Positions 1 to 9,606 of a stretch of DNA of 64,000 nucleotides are shown piece by piece (the stretch's first letter is position 1; each line of letters starts with the position of its first letter). The DNA is from RYN-230 sp963717125. Its GTDB lineage: Bacteria > Actinomycetota > Actinomycetes > Streptosporangiales > Streptosporangiaceae. Below the pieces are notes generated by a model. The model saw only the letters and a list, made by a program, of their open reading frames with translations. It did no database searches and was not told the DNA's origin. The stretch lies in contig CAVQVG010000020.1 in the NCBI GenBank assembly GCA_963717125.1, forward strand, positions 186,001 through 250,000. Direction: 5' to 3'. The position numbers and the translations under genes are program-made.

Positions 1-464
1 CGGTGCGCGACGCGATCGCCTACGGCCGGCCGGACGCCAGCGACGCCGAGGTGGCCGCGGCGGCCCGGGCCGTCGGCGCGGACGGCATGATCGCGCGACT
101 GCCCGATGGCTTCCAGTACGAGGTGGCCGAGCGGGGCCGCAACCTGTCCGCGGGGCAGCGCCAGCTGATCGCGCTGGCCCGCGCCTACCTGGTCGATCCG
201 GACATCCTGCTGCTCGACGAGGCGACGGCCGCCCTCGACCTGGCCACCGAGGCGGCGGTGATCGAGGCCACCGAGCGGCTGACCGCGCGGCGGACCACGC
301 TGCTGGTGGCGCACCGGCTGACCACCGCGGCCCGGGCCGACCGCATCGTCGTGATCGACCAGGGCGGGGTCGCGGAGCAGGGCACGCACCAGGAGCTGCT
401 CGACGCGGGCGGCCAGTACGCGGCGCTGTGGGCCGTGTTCACCGGCACCGCCCTGGTCAGCTAG
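1..464 (+). CDS. ABC transporter ATP-binding protein, C-terminal part (5' end outside window)
   Basis: This is the C-terminal half of the nucleotide-binding domain of an ABC exporter, which hydrolyses ATP to drive transport across the membrane. The visible part has the signature motif LSAGQRQ (about residue 49 of the fragment), Walker B DILLLDEATAALD with the catalytic Glu, and the H-loop LLVAHRLTT. Walker A and any fused membrane domain lie upstream of base 1. The D-loop form EATAALD and the ending resemble the fused TMD-NBD type (MdlB/MsbA-like), but the fusion itself cannot be seen. Reading frame phase is set by GTG at base 3, which here is probably an internal Val codon. Confidence 0.9.
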   Translation, partial: VRDAIAYGRPDASDAEVAAAARAVGADGMIARLPDGFQYEVAERGRNLSAGQRQLIALARAYLVDPDILLLDEATAALDLATEAAVIEATERLTARRTTLLVAHRLTTAARADRIVVIDQGGVAEQGTHQELLDAGGQYAALWAVFTGTALVS

Positions 465-584
465 CCCGCAGCGTCGGCTCGCCCCTCGCCAGCAGGCAAA
501 GCTTGGGTAAAGATCGCCGAGGCTTCCATTACAGTAGGTCACCGAGGTCAATACTAAGCGTGACATTCGGCTGACCGGGGGGGC

Positions 585-929
585 ATGATGAGCCGGAACG
601 AGCATCAGGAACGATCGGCGAGCGCGGCCGCCGCCGCGGCGCCGCCACAGCGCTTGACACGCCGGTCGGTGCTGCGCACCGCCGCGGGGGCGGGCGCGGC
701 CAGCCTGGTGGCCGGGAGCGTGCTGGGCGCGATCCCGGCCGCCGCCGCCACGGCCAGGACGGCCGGCCCGGCTGCCGGGAGGACCGGTACCGGGGCCGCT
801 GACTCTGCCGGGCCGCTCGTGGTGCACGTGCGTGACCTGCGGACCGGGGAGATGGACATCTTCGCCGGGACCACCATGACCAGGGTGCATGACCGGGCTC
901 TCGCCGCCCGGCTCGCCGGGGCGAGGTAA
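585..929 (+). CDS. small Tat-signal protein upstream of DUF4331 gene
   Basis: A 114-residue protein with a clear twin-arginine signal near residues 26-60: RRSVLRTAAG followed by an Ala/Gly-rich hydrophobic stretch and a likely AAA cleavage site. The mature part is only about 55 residues, with a low-complexity Ala/Gly/Thr linker and a conserved-looking end, GPLVVHVRDLRTGEMDIFAG. It ends 3 nt before the GTG of the DUF4331 gene, so the two are almost certainly co-translated. I infer a secreted accessory protein; no enzyme motif is visible. The start could be either of two adjacent ATGs (585 or 588). Confidence 0.7.
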   Translation: MMSRNEHQERSASAAAAAAPPQRLTRRSVLRTAAGAGAASLVAGSVLGAIPAAAATARTAGPAAGRTGTGAADSAGPLVVHVRDLRTGEMDIFAGTTMTRVHDRALAARLAGAR

Positions 930-932
930 GCC

Positions 933-2318
933 GTGTCTTCCCATCGTGAAGCGCCGGAGGTCGCGAAGGACCCGGTCGCGGACAGCACTGATGTCTACGC
1001 CTTCGTGAGCCCGGACCGCCCGTCGACGGTGACGCTGATCGCCAACTACATCCCGCTGCAGGAACCCGCGGGCGGGCCGAACTTCTATGAGTTCGGCGAG
1101 GACGTCCGGTACGAGATCCACATCGACAACGACGGCGACGGCCTGGCTGACATTAGCTATCAGTTCGACTTCCGGACCGTGCTGCGCGACCCGGGCACGT
1201 TCCTCTACAACACTGGGCCGATCAGATCGCTGGACAGCCCCAACTGGAACAGCAGGCAGTTCTACACCGTCCGCAAGGTGACCGGTCGCGGCGCCGAGGA
1301 ACTGGCCAGCGGGCTGGCCTGCCCGCCGTGCAACATCGGGCCGCTGTCCACCCCGCACTACGCCAGGCTGGCGGCCAGCGCGGTGCATTCGCTGCCCGGC
1401 GGTGAGCACGTCTTCGCGGGCCAGCGGGCCGAGGGCTTCTACGTGGACCTGGGCTCGATCTTCGACCTGGCCACCCTGCGCCCCTTCCAGCAGTTGCACG
1501 ACAAGTACGGGATGCACGTGTTCCGCGCTCCGGCGCCGGGGGTGAACGCCACCAACCGGCTGAACGTGCACTCGATCGCCCTGCAGGTGCCGATCGCCAC
1601 GCTCACCGGGTCCAGCCGACGGCGGGAGAGCGACCCGCGCGCGGTGATCGGCGTATGGACCACCGCGAGCAGGCAGCATGTCCAGCTGTGGGATGCCGAG
1701 CAGGGGAAGAGCTCCTGGAGCGGCCCGTTCCGGCAGGTCTCCCGGCTGGGCAACCCGCTGGTCAACGAGGTGCTCATCCCGCTGGGCAAGAAGGACTTCT
1801 GGAACACCCAGCCACCCGTCTACGACCAGATGTTCGCGTCCTACGTCACGCAGCCGGAGCTGGCCGGACTGCTGCCCGCCCTGTATCCGGGGGTCTTCCC
1901 GCACCTAGCCGCGCTGGACAAGTCCGGCAAGCCGCGAGCGGACCTCGAGGCGATCCTGCTCACCGGCATCCCGGCCGGGCTGATCATGGGCTTCCAGAAC
2001 CACACCGGCCCGGTGCTGTCCGACATGCTCCGGCTGAACACCGCCATCAAGCCGTCCAGGAAGCCGAGCATCCTTGGCCTCCTCGGCGGCGACCTGGCCG
2101 GTTTCCCGAACGGGCGGCGGGTGTTCGACGACGTGGTCACGATCGAGTTGCGCGCCATCGCCGGGGCGACCTACCCGCTGGTGGCGCCGGCGTACAAGCC
2201 GGACCCGGCGGCCGGGGCGATAACCGACGGGCTGACCCCGGCCAGCGTGTCCAAGCCGTACCTGCGGACGTTTCCGTACCTGGGCGTTCCGTACAGCGGT
2301 TACGACAACCCATCCTGA
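933..2318 (+). CDS. DUF4331 family protein
   Basis: A 461-residue member of the DUF4331 family, recognised from its opening SSHREAPEVAKDPVADSTDV and the following YAFVSPDRP, then a predicted beta-rich body with IHIDNDGDGLADISYQFDF. The biochemical role of this family is unknown. It starts with GTG and has no signal peptide of its own, whereas the gene 3 nt upstream encodes a Tat signal protein. Possibilities are export as a complex with that partner, or a cytoplasmic location; the sequence does not decide. Pro/Gly content and length are usual for the family. Confidence 0.85.
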   Translation: MSSHREAPEVAKDPVADSTDVYAFVSPDRPSTVTLIANYIPLQEPAGGPNFYEFGEDVRYEIHIDNDGDGLADISYQFDFRTVLRDPGTFLYNTGPIRSLDSPNWNSRQFYTVRKVTGRGAEELASGLACPPCNIGPLSTPHYARLAASAVHSLPGGEHVFAGQRAEGFYVDLGSIFDLATLRPFQQLHDKYGMHVFRAPAPGVNATNRLNVHSIALQVPIATLTGSSRRRESDPRAVIGVWTTASRQHVQLWDAEQGKSSWSGPFRQVSRLGNPLVNEVLIPLGKKDFWNTQPPVYDQMFASYVTQPELAGLLPALYPGVFPHLAALDKSGKPRADLEAILLTGIPAGLIMGFQNHTGPVLSDMLRLNTAIKPSRKPSILGLLGGDLAGFPNGRRVFDDVVTIELRAIAGATYPLVAPAYKPDPAAGAITDGLTPASVSKPYLRTFPYLGVPYSGYDNPS

Positions 2319-2327
2319 GCCGCCACC

Positions 2328-2660
2328 ATGCTGGAAACCGCCGCGGGCCCGTCCGGCCCGGGCCGCGTGCTGCTCGATATCGGCGGCGACGTCGGGGCGC
2401 TGATCATCACCGCCCCGGCGGAGCTGGCCGGCACGGAGATCGAGGTCAGCCCGGCCCGGCCGGCTGGGGCCGGGCGCACGCACGCACTGGTCCGGGAGCG
2501 CCGGCTGGGCGCGATCGTCTGCCATGCCGCGGTGTACCCGGCGCTGCCCGGCGGCCAGTACACCGTCTGGCGCGACGCGGGCCAGCCAGCCGGCACGGTG
2601 GTGATCAGTGGCGGGGCAGTGGCTAGCTTCCGGTGGCCCGCTGGAGGCTCAGCCGGTTAG
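2328..2660 (+). CDS. small conserved hypothetical protein downstream of DUF4331
   Basis: A 110-residue soluble protein beginning 9 nt after the DUF4331 stop, so it is probably the third gene of that operon. It has a short beta-rich look (VLLDIGGDVGALIITAP, then TEIEVSPARPAGAGRTHALV and GQYTVWRDAGQPAGTVVISGG), suggesting a small beta-sandwich. I do not recognise a function. Its 3' end overlaps the convergent PH-domain gene by 12 nt. Confidence 0.6.
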   Translation: MLETAAGPSGPGRVLLDIGGDVGALIITAPAELAGTEIEVSPARPAGAGRTHALVRERRLGAIVCHAAVYPALPGGQYTVWRDAGQPAGTVVISGGAVASFRWPAGGSAG

Positions 2661-3940
2661 CTGCCGGGCGGTGCGGCACAGCAAGGCCAGTTCCTCGGTC
2701 AGCCGGGCCGCCTCGGCTGCGGGCCGCTCGCGGAACTCGGCCCGTACGTCCCTCCCGGCCGCGTCCAGGTGCACCGTGGCCAGCCCAAGTGAGCGCTGCA
2801 CCGGCCCGCTGACCAGCCGCACGCTCTGCACCTTGGCCAGTGGCAGCCAGGTGGTCACCTTACGGATCCGGCCGGTCACACCCATCGCGGTGGCGCTGTC
2901 CTGCCCGGCGGCCAGGAAGTGGTAACTCAGCGGCGTCTTCAGCCTGGCCCGCCGGGGCGGCGCCGACAGCGGCGGCGGCCCGGCCCCGATGACCAGGCGC
3001 ATCAGCTGCCATCCGGTCGCACGGGAGCCGACCGGCAGCAGGGTCTTGCGGGTCCGGCTGGTCTCCTCGGCCCGGTCACGGGCGGCCGACCCGGCCACAT
3101 CGATCTCCACCCGGCACCAGCCGAACGGGCGCCAGAGCAGCGGCTCGATCATGCGGACCGCCTGCACCCGCTGCCGCGGGATGGTCTCCGCCACCGTGGA
3201 CAGCAGGCCGCGGCGGATCCGGATGCCGTCCGGCGCCTGGGCCACGGTAAAGCCGTACTCGAGGGACATCCGCCGCCACAGCACCGGGGCCAGGCCGAGC
3301 ACCCAGACGACCAGCATGCCGCCCGTCGCGGCCAGCACCCGGGGAACGTCGATCACCAAAACCACCTCGGCGATCAGCAGCACCGCCACCAGGCTGGTGC
3401 TGGACAGAGCCACCGAGCCGGCCAGGCGGCCGGTCGGCACCTGGGCCAGCACCGCCTCGGCTGGCTCCGGGGTGGCCGGGTCCAGCCCGTGGTGGGCGGC
3501 CAGCAACTGGGCCCGCAACCGCAGCGCGGCCTGCTCCGGCAGGTAGGCCAGGCGGCCGTCGGCGTGGCTGGAGCCGGCCAGCCTGACCCGGAGCTCGGCC
3601 AGGCCGAGCGCCCGGGCCAGGAACGGGCGGACCACGTCCACGGCCTGGATCCGGGCCACCGGCAGCTGCCGGGAGTCGCGGCGCAGCAGGCCGGTCTCGA
3701 TGCACAGGGCGGCCCCGTCCAGCCGCCATCGGGTGACCAGCCAGTTGATCACCGCACCGGCCGCGACCAGGGCGGCGGCCAGCCCGTCGTACAGGTGCGA
3801 GCCGCCCTGGCCCAGGCCGCCGCCGCCGTGATCCCGATCAGCGCCAGCAGGCCGACCGCGGTCCGCCCGGACCGGACCAGCGGCGACAGCGGGTGCAGCC
3901 GGTGCCAGCCACCCCCCGGGCCGGTTACCGCGCCGGTCAC
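2649..3940 (-). pseudogene. PH domain (YdbT/DUF304-like) membrane protein, one frameshift
   Basis: A bacterial PH-domain membrane protein of the YdbT type, with repeated PH2 segments (RWRLDGAALCIETGLLRRDS; then YGFTVAQAPDGIRIRRGLLS; then a third near the end) and hydrophobic helices between them. The true start is the ATG at 3940, which overlaps the stop of the upstream PH gene (ATGA) and gives MTGAVTGPGGGWHRLHPLSP, the usual family N-terminus. That frame must shift by one missing base near 3820-3835, inside a GCGGCGGCGG run, to join the long downstream frame. The repeat run makes a sequencing deletion likely, but real inactivation is possible. Such pairs are common in Actinobacteria, function unproven. 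Confidence 0.75.
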
Positions 3941-4422
3941 AGGCCCGCGGCCTTCGCCTCACCGAGCGCGGCCAGCCGGTCCCGCAGCCGGGCCGCCTCG
4001 TCCCGCTCCAGCCCCGGAATCCGCGCGTCACTGGCCGCGGCCGCGGTGTGCAGCTTGACGGTGGCCAGCCGGAACGCCCGTTCCACCGGCCCGGCCGTGA
4101 CGTTGACGAACTGCATCCGGCCGTACGGGACCACGGACAGCCGGCGGACCAGCACGCCGCGGGCCACGATCAGATCCTCGTCCCGCTCCGTGTAACTCCA
4201 GGCCCGCACCCGGCGGCGGACGAACCACAAGGCGAGCAGCGCGCCCGCCGCGACCGCGGCCGCCGCGGCTGTCCCGGCCGGCGCGCCCGCCGCTAATCCC
4301 GCCCCGGCGCCGGCCAGCAGCGCCCCGGCCAGCCCGGCCGCCGCCACCTGCACGCAGCGCATCCGCCACAGCCGGGGCGACGGGGTTTTCGGCATAGCTG
4401 CTGGAGAGCCCGACATGGGCAC
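3937..4422 (-). CDS. small PH domain (bPH2) membrane protein
   Basis: A 161-residue protein with two hydrophobic helices (about residues 24-70, Ala/Gly-rich) followed by a bacterial PH2 domain: RRRVRAWSYTERDEDLIVAR, then VPYGRMQFVNVTAGPVERAF and a C-terminal basic/acidic helix. It is the smaller partner of the YdbS/YdbT-type pair and overlaps the start of the larger partner by 4 nt. The proteins are membrane-bound; the family role is not established, although YdbST in Bacillus affects resistance to some antimicrobial peptides. Confidence 0.8.
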   Translation of the reverse strand: MPMSGSPAAMPKTPSPRLWRMRCVQVAAAGLAGALLAGAGAGLAAGAPAGTAAAAAVAAGALLALWFVRRRVRAWSYTERDEDLIVARGVLVRRLSVVPYGRMQFVNVTAGPVERAFRLATVKLHTAAAASDARIPGLERDEAARLRDRLAALGEAKAAGL

Positions 4423-4613
4423 ACGGTACCGGCCTCGGGAGCAGGGCGCTGCATCCGGTGCACCCCGGTGATCACCATCGGCCGGGCCTCGCTCGGGCTG
4501 CCGCCGCCACCGGCTTCAGCCGCTGAGCTGGACCGCGGCGGGCCGGGTCCCCGGGGGGGTTGGGACCCGGCCCGCCACGCAGCACCCGCCGCGCGACAGG
4601 AACGGCGGGTGGG

Positions 4614-5423
4614 TCAGGGCGGCGAGCTCGGTGCGCCGCTGCCCGGCTGGTGCGAGCGCCCCGGCCCGGGCGCGGTGCTCGACTGGGCGCTGGGCTGGGC
4701 CGCCGGGGTGGTACTCGGACTGGGCGTAGCCTGTCCGCTGGGACTGGGTGCGCCGCTCGGGCCGCTGGCGGGCGACGTGCCCGGGCTGCCCGACGGTCTG
4801 GCGGGCCGGCGCCCGTCCCGGCCGGCCGGCCGGTGGCTGGCCCCGTGCCGCTGCTCGCCGTGCTCCGGGTGGCCGCGGCGGGCCGGACCGTGGTGGTGGT
4901 CCGGTGATAGCGCGGGGGTGGGGCTGGGGTGGCTGCCGGGGCGCGAGTGGCTCGGCGCGGGCGACGCCGTGGACCGCGCAGCGGTCAGCCCGAATGTGTG
5001 GTGCGCCCATTGCTGCACGGGGCCGGGCAGGTCACCTTCGTAGGCGCCGGCCGCCAGGCCGGCCACCACCACCGCACCGGCGGCGAAAACCATCGCGGGC
5101 CGGGGCCGGAGCAGCGTGCCGAGGACCGGCCCGCGACGCCGCCGCGGCCTGGGTGTGCGCGCGGCGCGGCGGGGCCGGGCGCGGAACTCGGCCAGCGCAC
5201 TGGCCTGCCCGGTCAGCTCGGCCGCGGCCGCCGGGCTCCGCAGCGCGGCCAGCACGTCGGCGACCGGCTGCAGCCCGCCCTGGTCCTCGCCGGGCAGCGG
5301 GCCACCCGCCAGCAGGGCGTCCAGGACCTGGTCCGGGCCGGATGGGTCCTGGCCCGGCTGGCTGTTTCGGGTGCCCCGCTCACGGTGTCGCATGCCACCC
5401 CCCGAAACGCCGGGCCGCCTCAT
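4614..5423 (-). CDS. membrane protein partner of ECF sigma factor (putative anti-sigma factor)
   Basis: A 269-residue protein whose ATG (5423) overlaps the stop of the sigma gene, so it is translationally coupled to it. The N-terminal 100 residues are soluble and helical (QVLDALLAGGPLPGEDQG, VADVLAALRSPAAAAEL), then comes an Arg-rich stretch, one membrane helix (AMVFAAGAVVVAGLAAGAYEG) and an extracytoplasmic tail of over 100 residues rich in Pro, Ser, His and Gly. This layout (cytoplasmic domain, single helix, long outside tail, partner of a sigma gene) suggests an anti-sigma factor, but no zinc-binding HxxxCxxC motif is visible, so the role is inferred from position. A second in-frame ATG lies at 5393. 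Confidence 0.7.
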   Translation of the reverse strand: MRRPGVSGGGMRHRERGTRNSQPGQDPSGPDQVLDALLAGGPLPGEDQGGLQPVADVLAALRSPAAAAELTGQASALAEFRARPRRAARTPRPRRRRGPVLGTLLRPRPAMVFAAGAVVVAGLAAGAYEGDLPGPVQQWAHHTFGLTAARSTASPAPSHSRPGSHPSPTPALSPDHHHGPARRGHPEHGEQRHGASHRPAGRDGRRPARPSGSPGTSPASGPSGAPSPSGQATPSPSTTPAAQPSAQSSTAPGPGRSHQPGSGAPSSPP

Positions 5424-5992
5424 CGCGTTACACCCGTGCTGGCCAGCAGCTGGGCCAGCCGCCTTAAACCCCGGTGGGCGGCCACCCGGACCGCCCCCGA
5501 GCTGCGGCCGAGCAGGCGCGCGGTGGCCTCGTTGTCCAGCCCGGCCAGCACCCGCAGCAGGATCACCTCGGCCTGCAGCCGGGGCAGCGCCGAGACCAGC
5601 TCGATCGCCGCGGATGTGCTCAGCCGCTCCAGCACCACGTCGGCGGTGTCCGGGCTGAGCGGGGTGGCCGCCGCGGGCATCTCGGCCACGGGGGTCACCG
5701 GCCGCCGGGCCCGGTACCGCGCGTCGTCGATCACCCGGCGGCGGGCGGTGGTGAACAGCCAGGCCCGCCACGCCGCCTCGTCGCCGCGGAACCCGTCCAG
5801 GCCGCGCACCACCTGGACCCAGCTGTCGGCGGCCACGTCCTCGGCCACCTCGGGCGCGATCACCCGGAGGTAGCGCAGCAGCGCCGGGTTGGCGTCCCGC
5901 CACAGCGCCGAGAAGGCACCTTCGTCTCCGCCCTGCGCGGCAGCGAGCACAGCCTGGAACGTCTCGCCGATCACGAAGCCGAGTATCCGCAC
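5420..5992 (-). CDS. ECF-type RNA polymerase sigma factor
   Basis: A sigma-70 family ECF factor. Region 2 is seen around residues 27-95 (FSALWRDANPALLRYLRVIA, then VAADSWVQVVRGLDGFRGDE and WLFTTARRRVIDDAR). Region 4, with its helix-turn-helix, is near the C-terminus (LPRLQAEVILLRVLAGLDNE, then ATARLLGRSSGAVRVAAHRG). It redirects RNA polymerase to its own promoters. The actual start could be the GTG at 5974 rather than 5992. The coupled downstream membrane protein probably controls it. No operator or autoregulated promoter could be picked out with confidence. Confidence 0.9.
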   Translation of the reverse strand: MRILGFVIGETFQAVLAAAQGGDEGAFSALWRDANPALLRYLRVIAPEVAEDVAADSWVQVVRGLDGFRGDEAAWRAWLFTTARRRVIDDARYRARRPVTPVAEMPAAATPLSPDTADVVLERLSTSAAIELVSALPRLQAEVILLRVLAGLDNEATARLLGRSSGAVRVAAHRGLRRLAQLLASTGVTR

Positions 5993-6064
5993 CAGCGCAG
6001 CGGCGCGCAGCGGATCACCGATCTGTGTCTGAAATATCCCGGTAAAGACGGGGCCCTGGCCGGG

Positions 6065-6538
6065 CTACCGGCCGCCGATGTCCTCGCTCCACACGGCCGG
6101 GTAGCGCCGCTGGAACTCGCTCATCACGGCCGTGCACCGCTCATCGTCCAGCAGCGTCACCGAGACACCCTGGGTGACCAGGAAGTCCAGGTCGCCCGCG
6201 AACGTCTCGGCCTCCCCCACGACGACCCGGGGAATCTGGAACAGCAGGATGGCCCCGGTGCACATCGGGCACGGGGACAGCGTGGTGTACAGCGTCATGG
6301 CCTGGTAGGAGACCTGCCGCCCGGCGTTGCGCAGGCAGGCGATCTCGCCGTGCGCGACCGGGTCGCCGCGCTGCACCCGCTCGTTGTGGCCGGCCGCGAT
6401 GATCTCCTGGCCGGCCGCCAGCACCGCGCCCACCGGGACCCCGCCCGCGGCCAGGCTGGCCCGCGCCTGCTCCAGCGCGGCCGTCAGCATCGCCCAGTCC
6501 AGCTCGGGCTGCGCCGCCGCCCCCGGTTCGCTCACCAT
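6065..6538 (-). CDS. cytosine deaminase-like nucleoside/base deaminase
   Basis: A 157-residue zinc-dependent deaminase of the cytidine deaminase superfamily. It has the HGE motif (PVAHGEIACLRNAG, zinc His and catalytic Glu) and the PCPMC zinc Cys pair. The C-terminus, with LDDERC followed by a stretch ending WSEDIGG, closely parallels fungal-type cytosine deaminase (Fcy1), so cytosine to uracil is the best guess; guanine or tRNA adenosine deamination is less likely. It lies 43 nt downstream of mntH on the same strand and could be the last gene of the long prm transcript. Confidence 0.8.
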   Translation of the reverse strand: MVSEPGAAAQPELDWAMLTAALEQARASLAAGGVPVGAVLAAGQEIIAAGHNERVQRGDPVAHGEIACLRNAGRQVSYQAMTLYTTLSPCPMCTGAILLFQIPRVVVGEAETFAGDLDFLVTQGVSVTLLDDERCTAVMSEFQRRYPAVWSEDIGGR

Positions 6539-6581
6539 GCGGTTGAGCGTACTGATGCGCCCGCCCGCGCGCGCATCGGGT

Positions 6582-7865
<1,284 letters not shown>

Positions 7866-7877
7866 GGGCGGGCTGCC

Positions 7878-9569
7878 TCAGCCGACCGACGGGCCCAGGC
7901 CGAGCGACTGTGGGGTGCTGGAATCCGGCGACGGCTGGTTCAGGCCCTCGTCGAGCGGGCCGAATTCGGTCATCAGCGACCGGCTGCCCCCCCACGGGGT
8001 CTGCTCCTCGGCCACCAGGGTGTTGGTGGTGAGCAGCAGGCCGGCCACCGAGGCGCCGTTCTGCAGCGCGGACCGGGCCACTCGCAGCGGGTCGATGATG
8101 CCCATCTCGATCATGTTCCCGTAGCGTCCCTGCAGCGCGTCGAAGCCCTCGTCCGGGCCGAGCTGACCCAGCCGGGTCACCACCTCCTCGCCGGAATAGC
8201 CCGCGTTGGCCGCGATCAGGTAGGCGGGGGCGGTGAGCACCTCGCGGACGATCTGCACCCCGGTAGCGTAGTCGTCCTTGACCTGCAGGTCATCCAGCGC
8301 GCCCGTGGCGTGCAGCAGCGCGGCGCCGCCGCCCGCGACGATGCCCTCGGCCATCGCGGCCCGGGTGGCGGCCAGCGCGTCCTCGACCCGGTGCTGCAGT
8401 TCCTTCAGCTCGGCCGGGGTGGGCGCGCCCACGTGGATCACCGCGACCTTGCCGGACAGCGCGCCGATCCGCTCGGTGAGCACGTCCTCGTCCACGCCGT
8501 AGCTGGCCCGGTCCAGCTCGGCGCGCAGCTGGCCGAGCCGGAAATCCAGGTCCTCGGCCGAGCCGTAGCCGCCGATGATGGCCGTGTTGTCCGCGGTGAC
8601 CCGGACCTGAGCCGCCTTGCCCAGCTGGTCAACTGTCATCGTCTCCAGGGTGAACCCGGAGTGCTTGCTGTACACCGCGCCGCCGGTGATGGTCGCGATG
8701 TCCTCCAGCTTGTGCAGCCGCCGGTCGCCGAAGCCGGGGGCGCGCACCGCCACGCACTGGAAGATCCCGTTGACGTGGTTGTGCACCAGCATGCTGAGCG
8801 CGGTGCCCTCGACGCTCTCGGCCAGGATGACCAGCGGCCGCGGCGCGCGCATGATCTTGTCGAGCAGCGGCATGAGCTGCTGCACCTTGGTGATCTTCTC
8901 GCTGCACAGCAGCAGGTAGGGCTCGTCGACGACCGCCTCCAGGCTGGCCGGGTTGGTCACCATGTACGGCGACAGGTAGCCGTTGTCGAACTCGAAGCCC
9001 TCGATGAAGTTCACCGACATCCCGTTGGCGGCGGACTCCTGCACGGTGACGATCCCGTCCTCGCCCACCGTGTGCAGCGCCTTGGCGATCACCGCGCCGA
9101 CCATCTCGTCGTCGTTCGCGGAGATCGCGGCCACCCGGCGGTAGTCCTCCTCACTTTCCACCGGGTGGGCGGCCTGCTGCAGGTGGCTGACGAGCCGGTC
9201 CACCGCGATGTCGATGCCCCGCTTGAGCAGCACCGGGTTGGCGCCCGCGCTGATCGCCCGCATGCCCGAGCGGACCACCGCCTGGGCCAGCACGGTGGCC
9301 GTGGTGGTGCCGTCGCCGACGATGTCGTTGGTCTTGATGGCGGCTTCCTTGACCAGCTGGGCGCCCATGTTCTCGAACTGGTCCTTGAGATAGATCTCCC
9401 GGGCGATGGTCACCCCGTCGTTCGTGACTACCGGGGAGCCGGTGATCTTCTCCAGGATGACGTTGCGTCCCTTCGGCCCCAGCGTCGACTTCACCGCCTC
9501 GGCCAGCTTGTCCACGCCGGCCAGCAGCAGGTCGCGAGCCTCCGGACCGAAGCGCAGTTCCTTAGCCAT
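7878..9569 (-). CDS. groEL: GroEL-type chaperonin of the propane monooxygenase locus
   Basis: A 563-residue 60-kDa chaperonin. It has STLGPKGRNVILE, VTNDGVTIAREIYL and GDGTTTATVLAQAVV (ATP site), plus AGGGAALLHA near residue 410. The C-terminus ends SLGLGPSVG and lacks the GGM repeat of housekeeping GroEL. No groES is adjacent. Dedicated GroEL-like proteins in actinobacterial propane/binuclear-iron monooxygenase clusters (MimG type) are needed to fold the large hydroxylase subunit, and the position directly after the alcohol dehydrogenase matches that arrangement. A GGAGG lies a few bases before the ATG. Confidence 0.93.
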   Translation of the reverse strand: MAKELRFGPEARDLLLAGVDKLAEAVKSTLGPKGRNVILEKITGSPVVTNDGVTIAREIYLKDQFENMGAQLVKEAAIKTNDIVGDGTTTATVLAQAVVRSGMRAISAGANPVLLKRGIDIAVDRLVSHLQQAAHPVESEEDYRRVAAISANDDEMVGAVIAKALHTVGEDGIVTVQESAANGMSVNFIEGFEFDNGYLSPYMVTNPASLEAVVDEPYLLLCSEKITKVQQLMPLLDKIMRAPRPLVILAESVEGTALSMLVHNHVNGIFQCVAVRAPGFGDRRLHKLEDIATITGGAVYSKHSGFTLETMTVDQLGKAAQVRVTADNTAIIGGYGSAEDLDFRLGQLRAELDRASYGVDEDVLTERIGALSGKVAVIHVGAPTPAELKELQHRVEDALAATRAAMAEGIVAGGGAALLHATGALDDLQVKDDYATGVQIVREVLTAPAYLIAANAGYSGEEVVTRLGQLGPDEGFDALQGRYGNMIEMGIIDPLRVARSALQNGASVAGLLLTTNTLVAEEQTPWGGSRSLMTEFGPLDEGLNQPSPDSSTPQSLGLGPSVG

Positions 9570-9606
9570 CAGGCCTCCTAGGACGGATTTCAGTCGGTGG
9601 CGGTAA

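Noticed and set aside
4468..5043. Plus-strand 191-residue reading frame
   Set aside because: It is the antisense of the sigma-partner gene, whose minus-strand product has a clear membrane helix and coupled start; the plus frame has shadow-like Trp/Cys/Gly composition.
7878..9569. Housekeeping groEL
   Set aside because: No groES beside it, no GGM tail, and position inside the monooxygenase operon point to the dedicated chaperonin.
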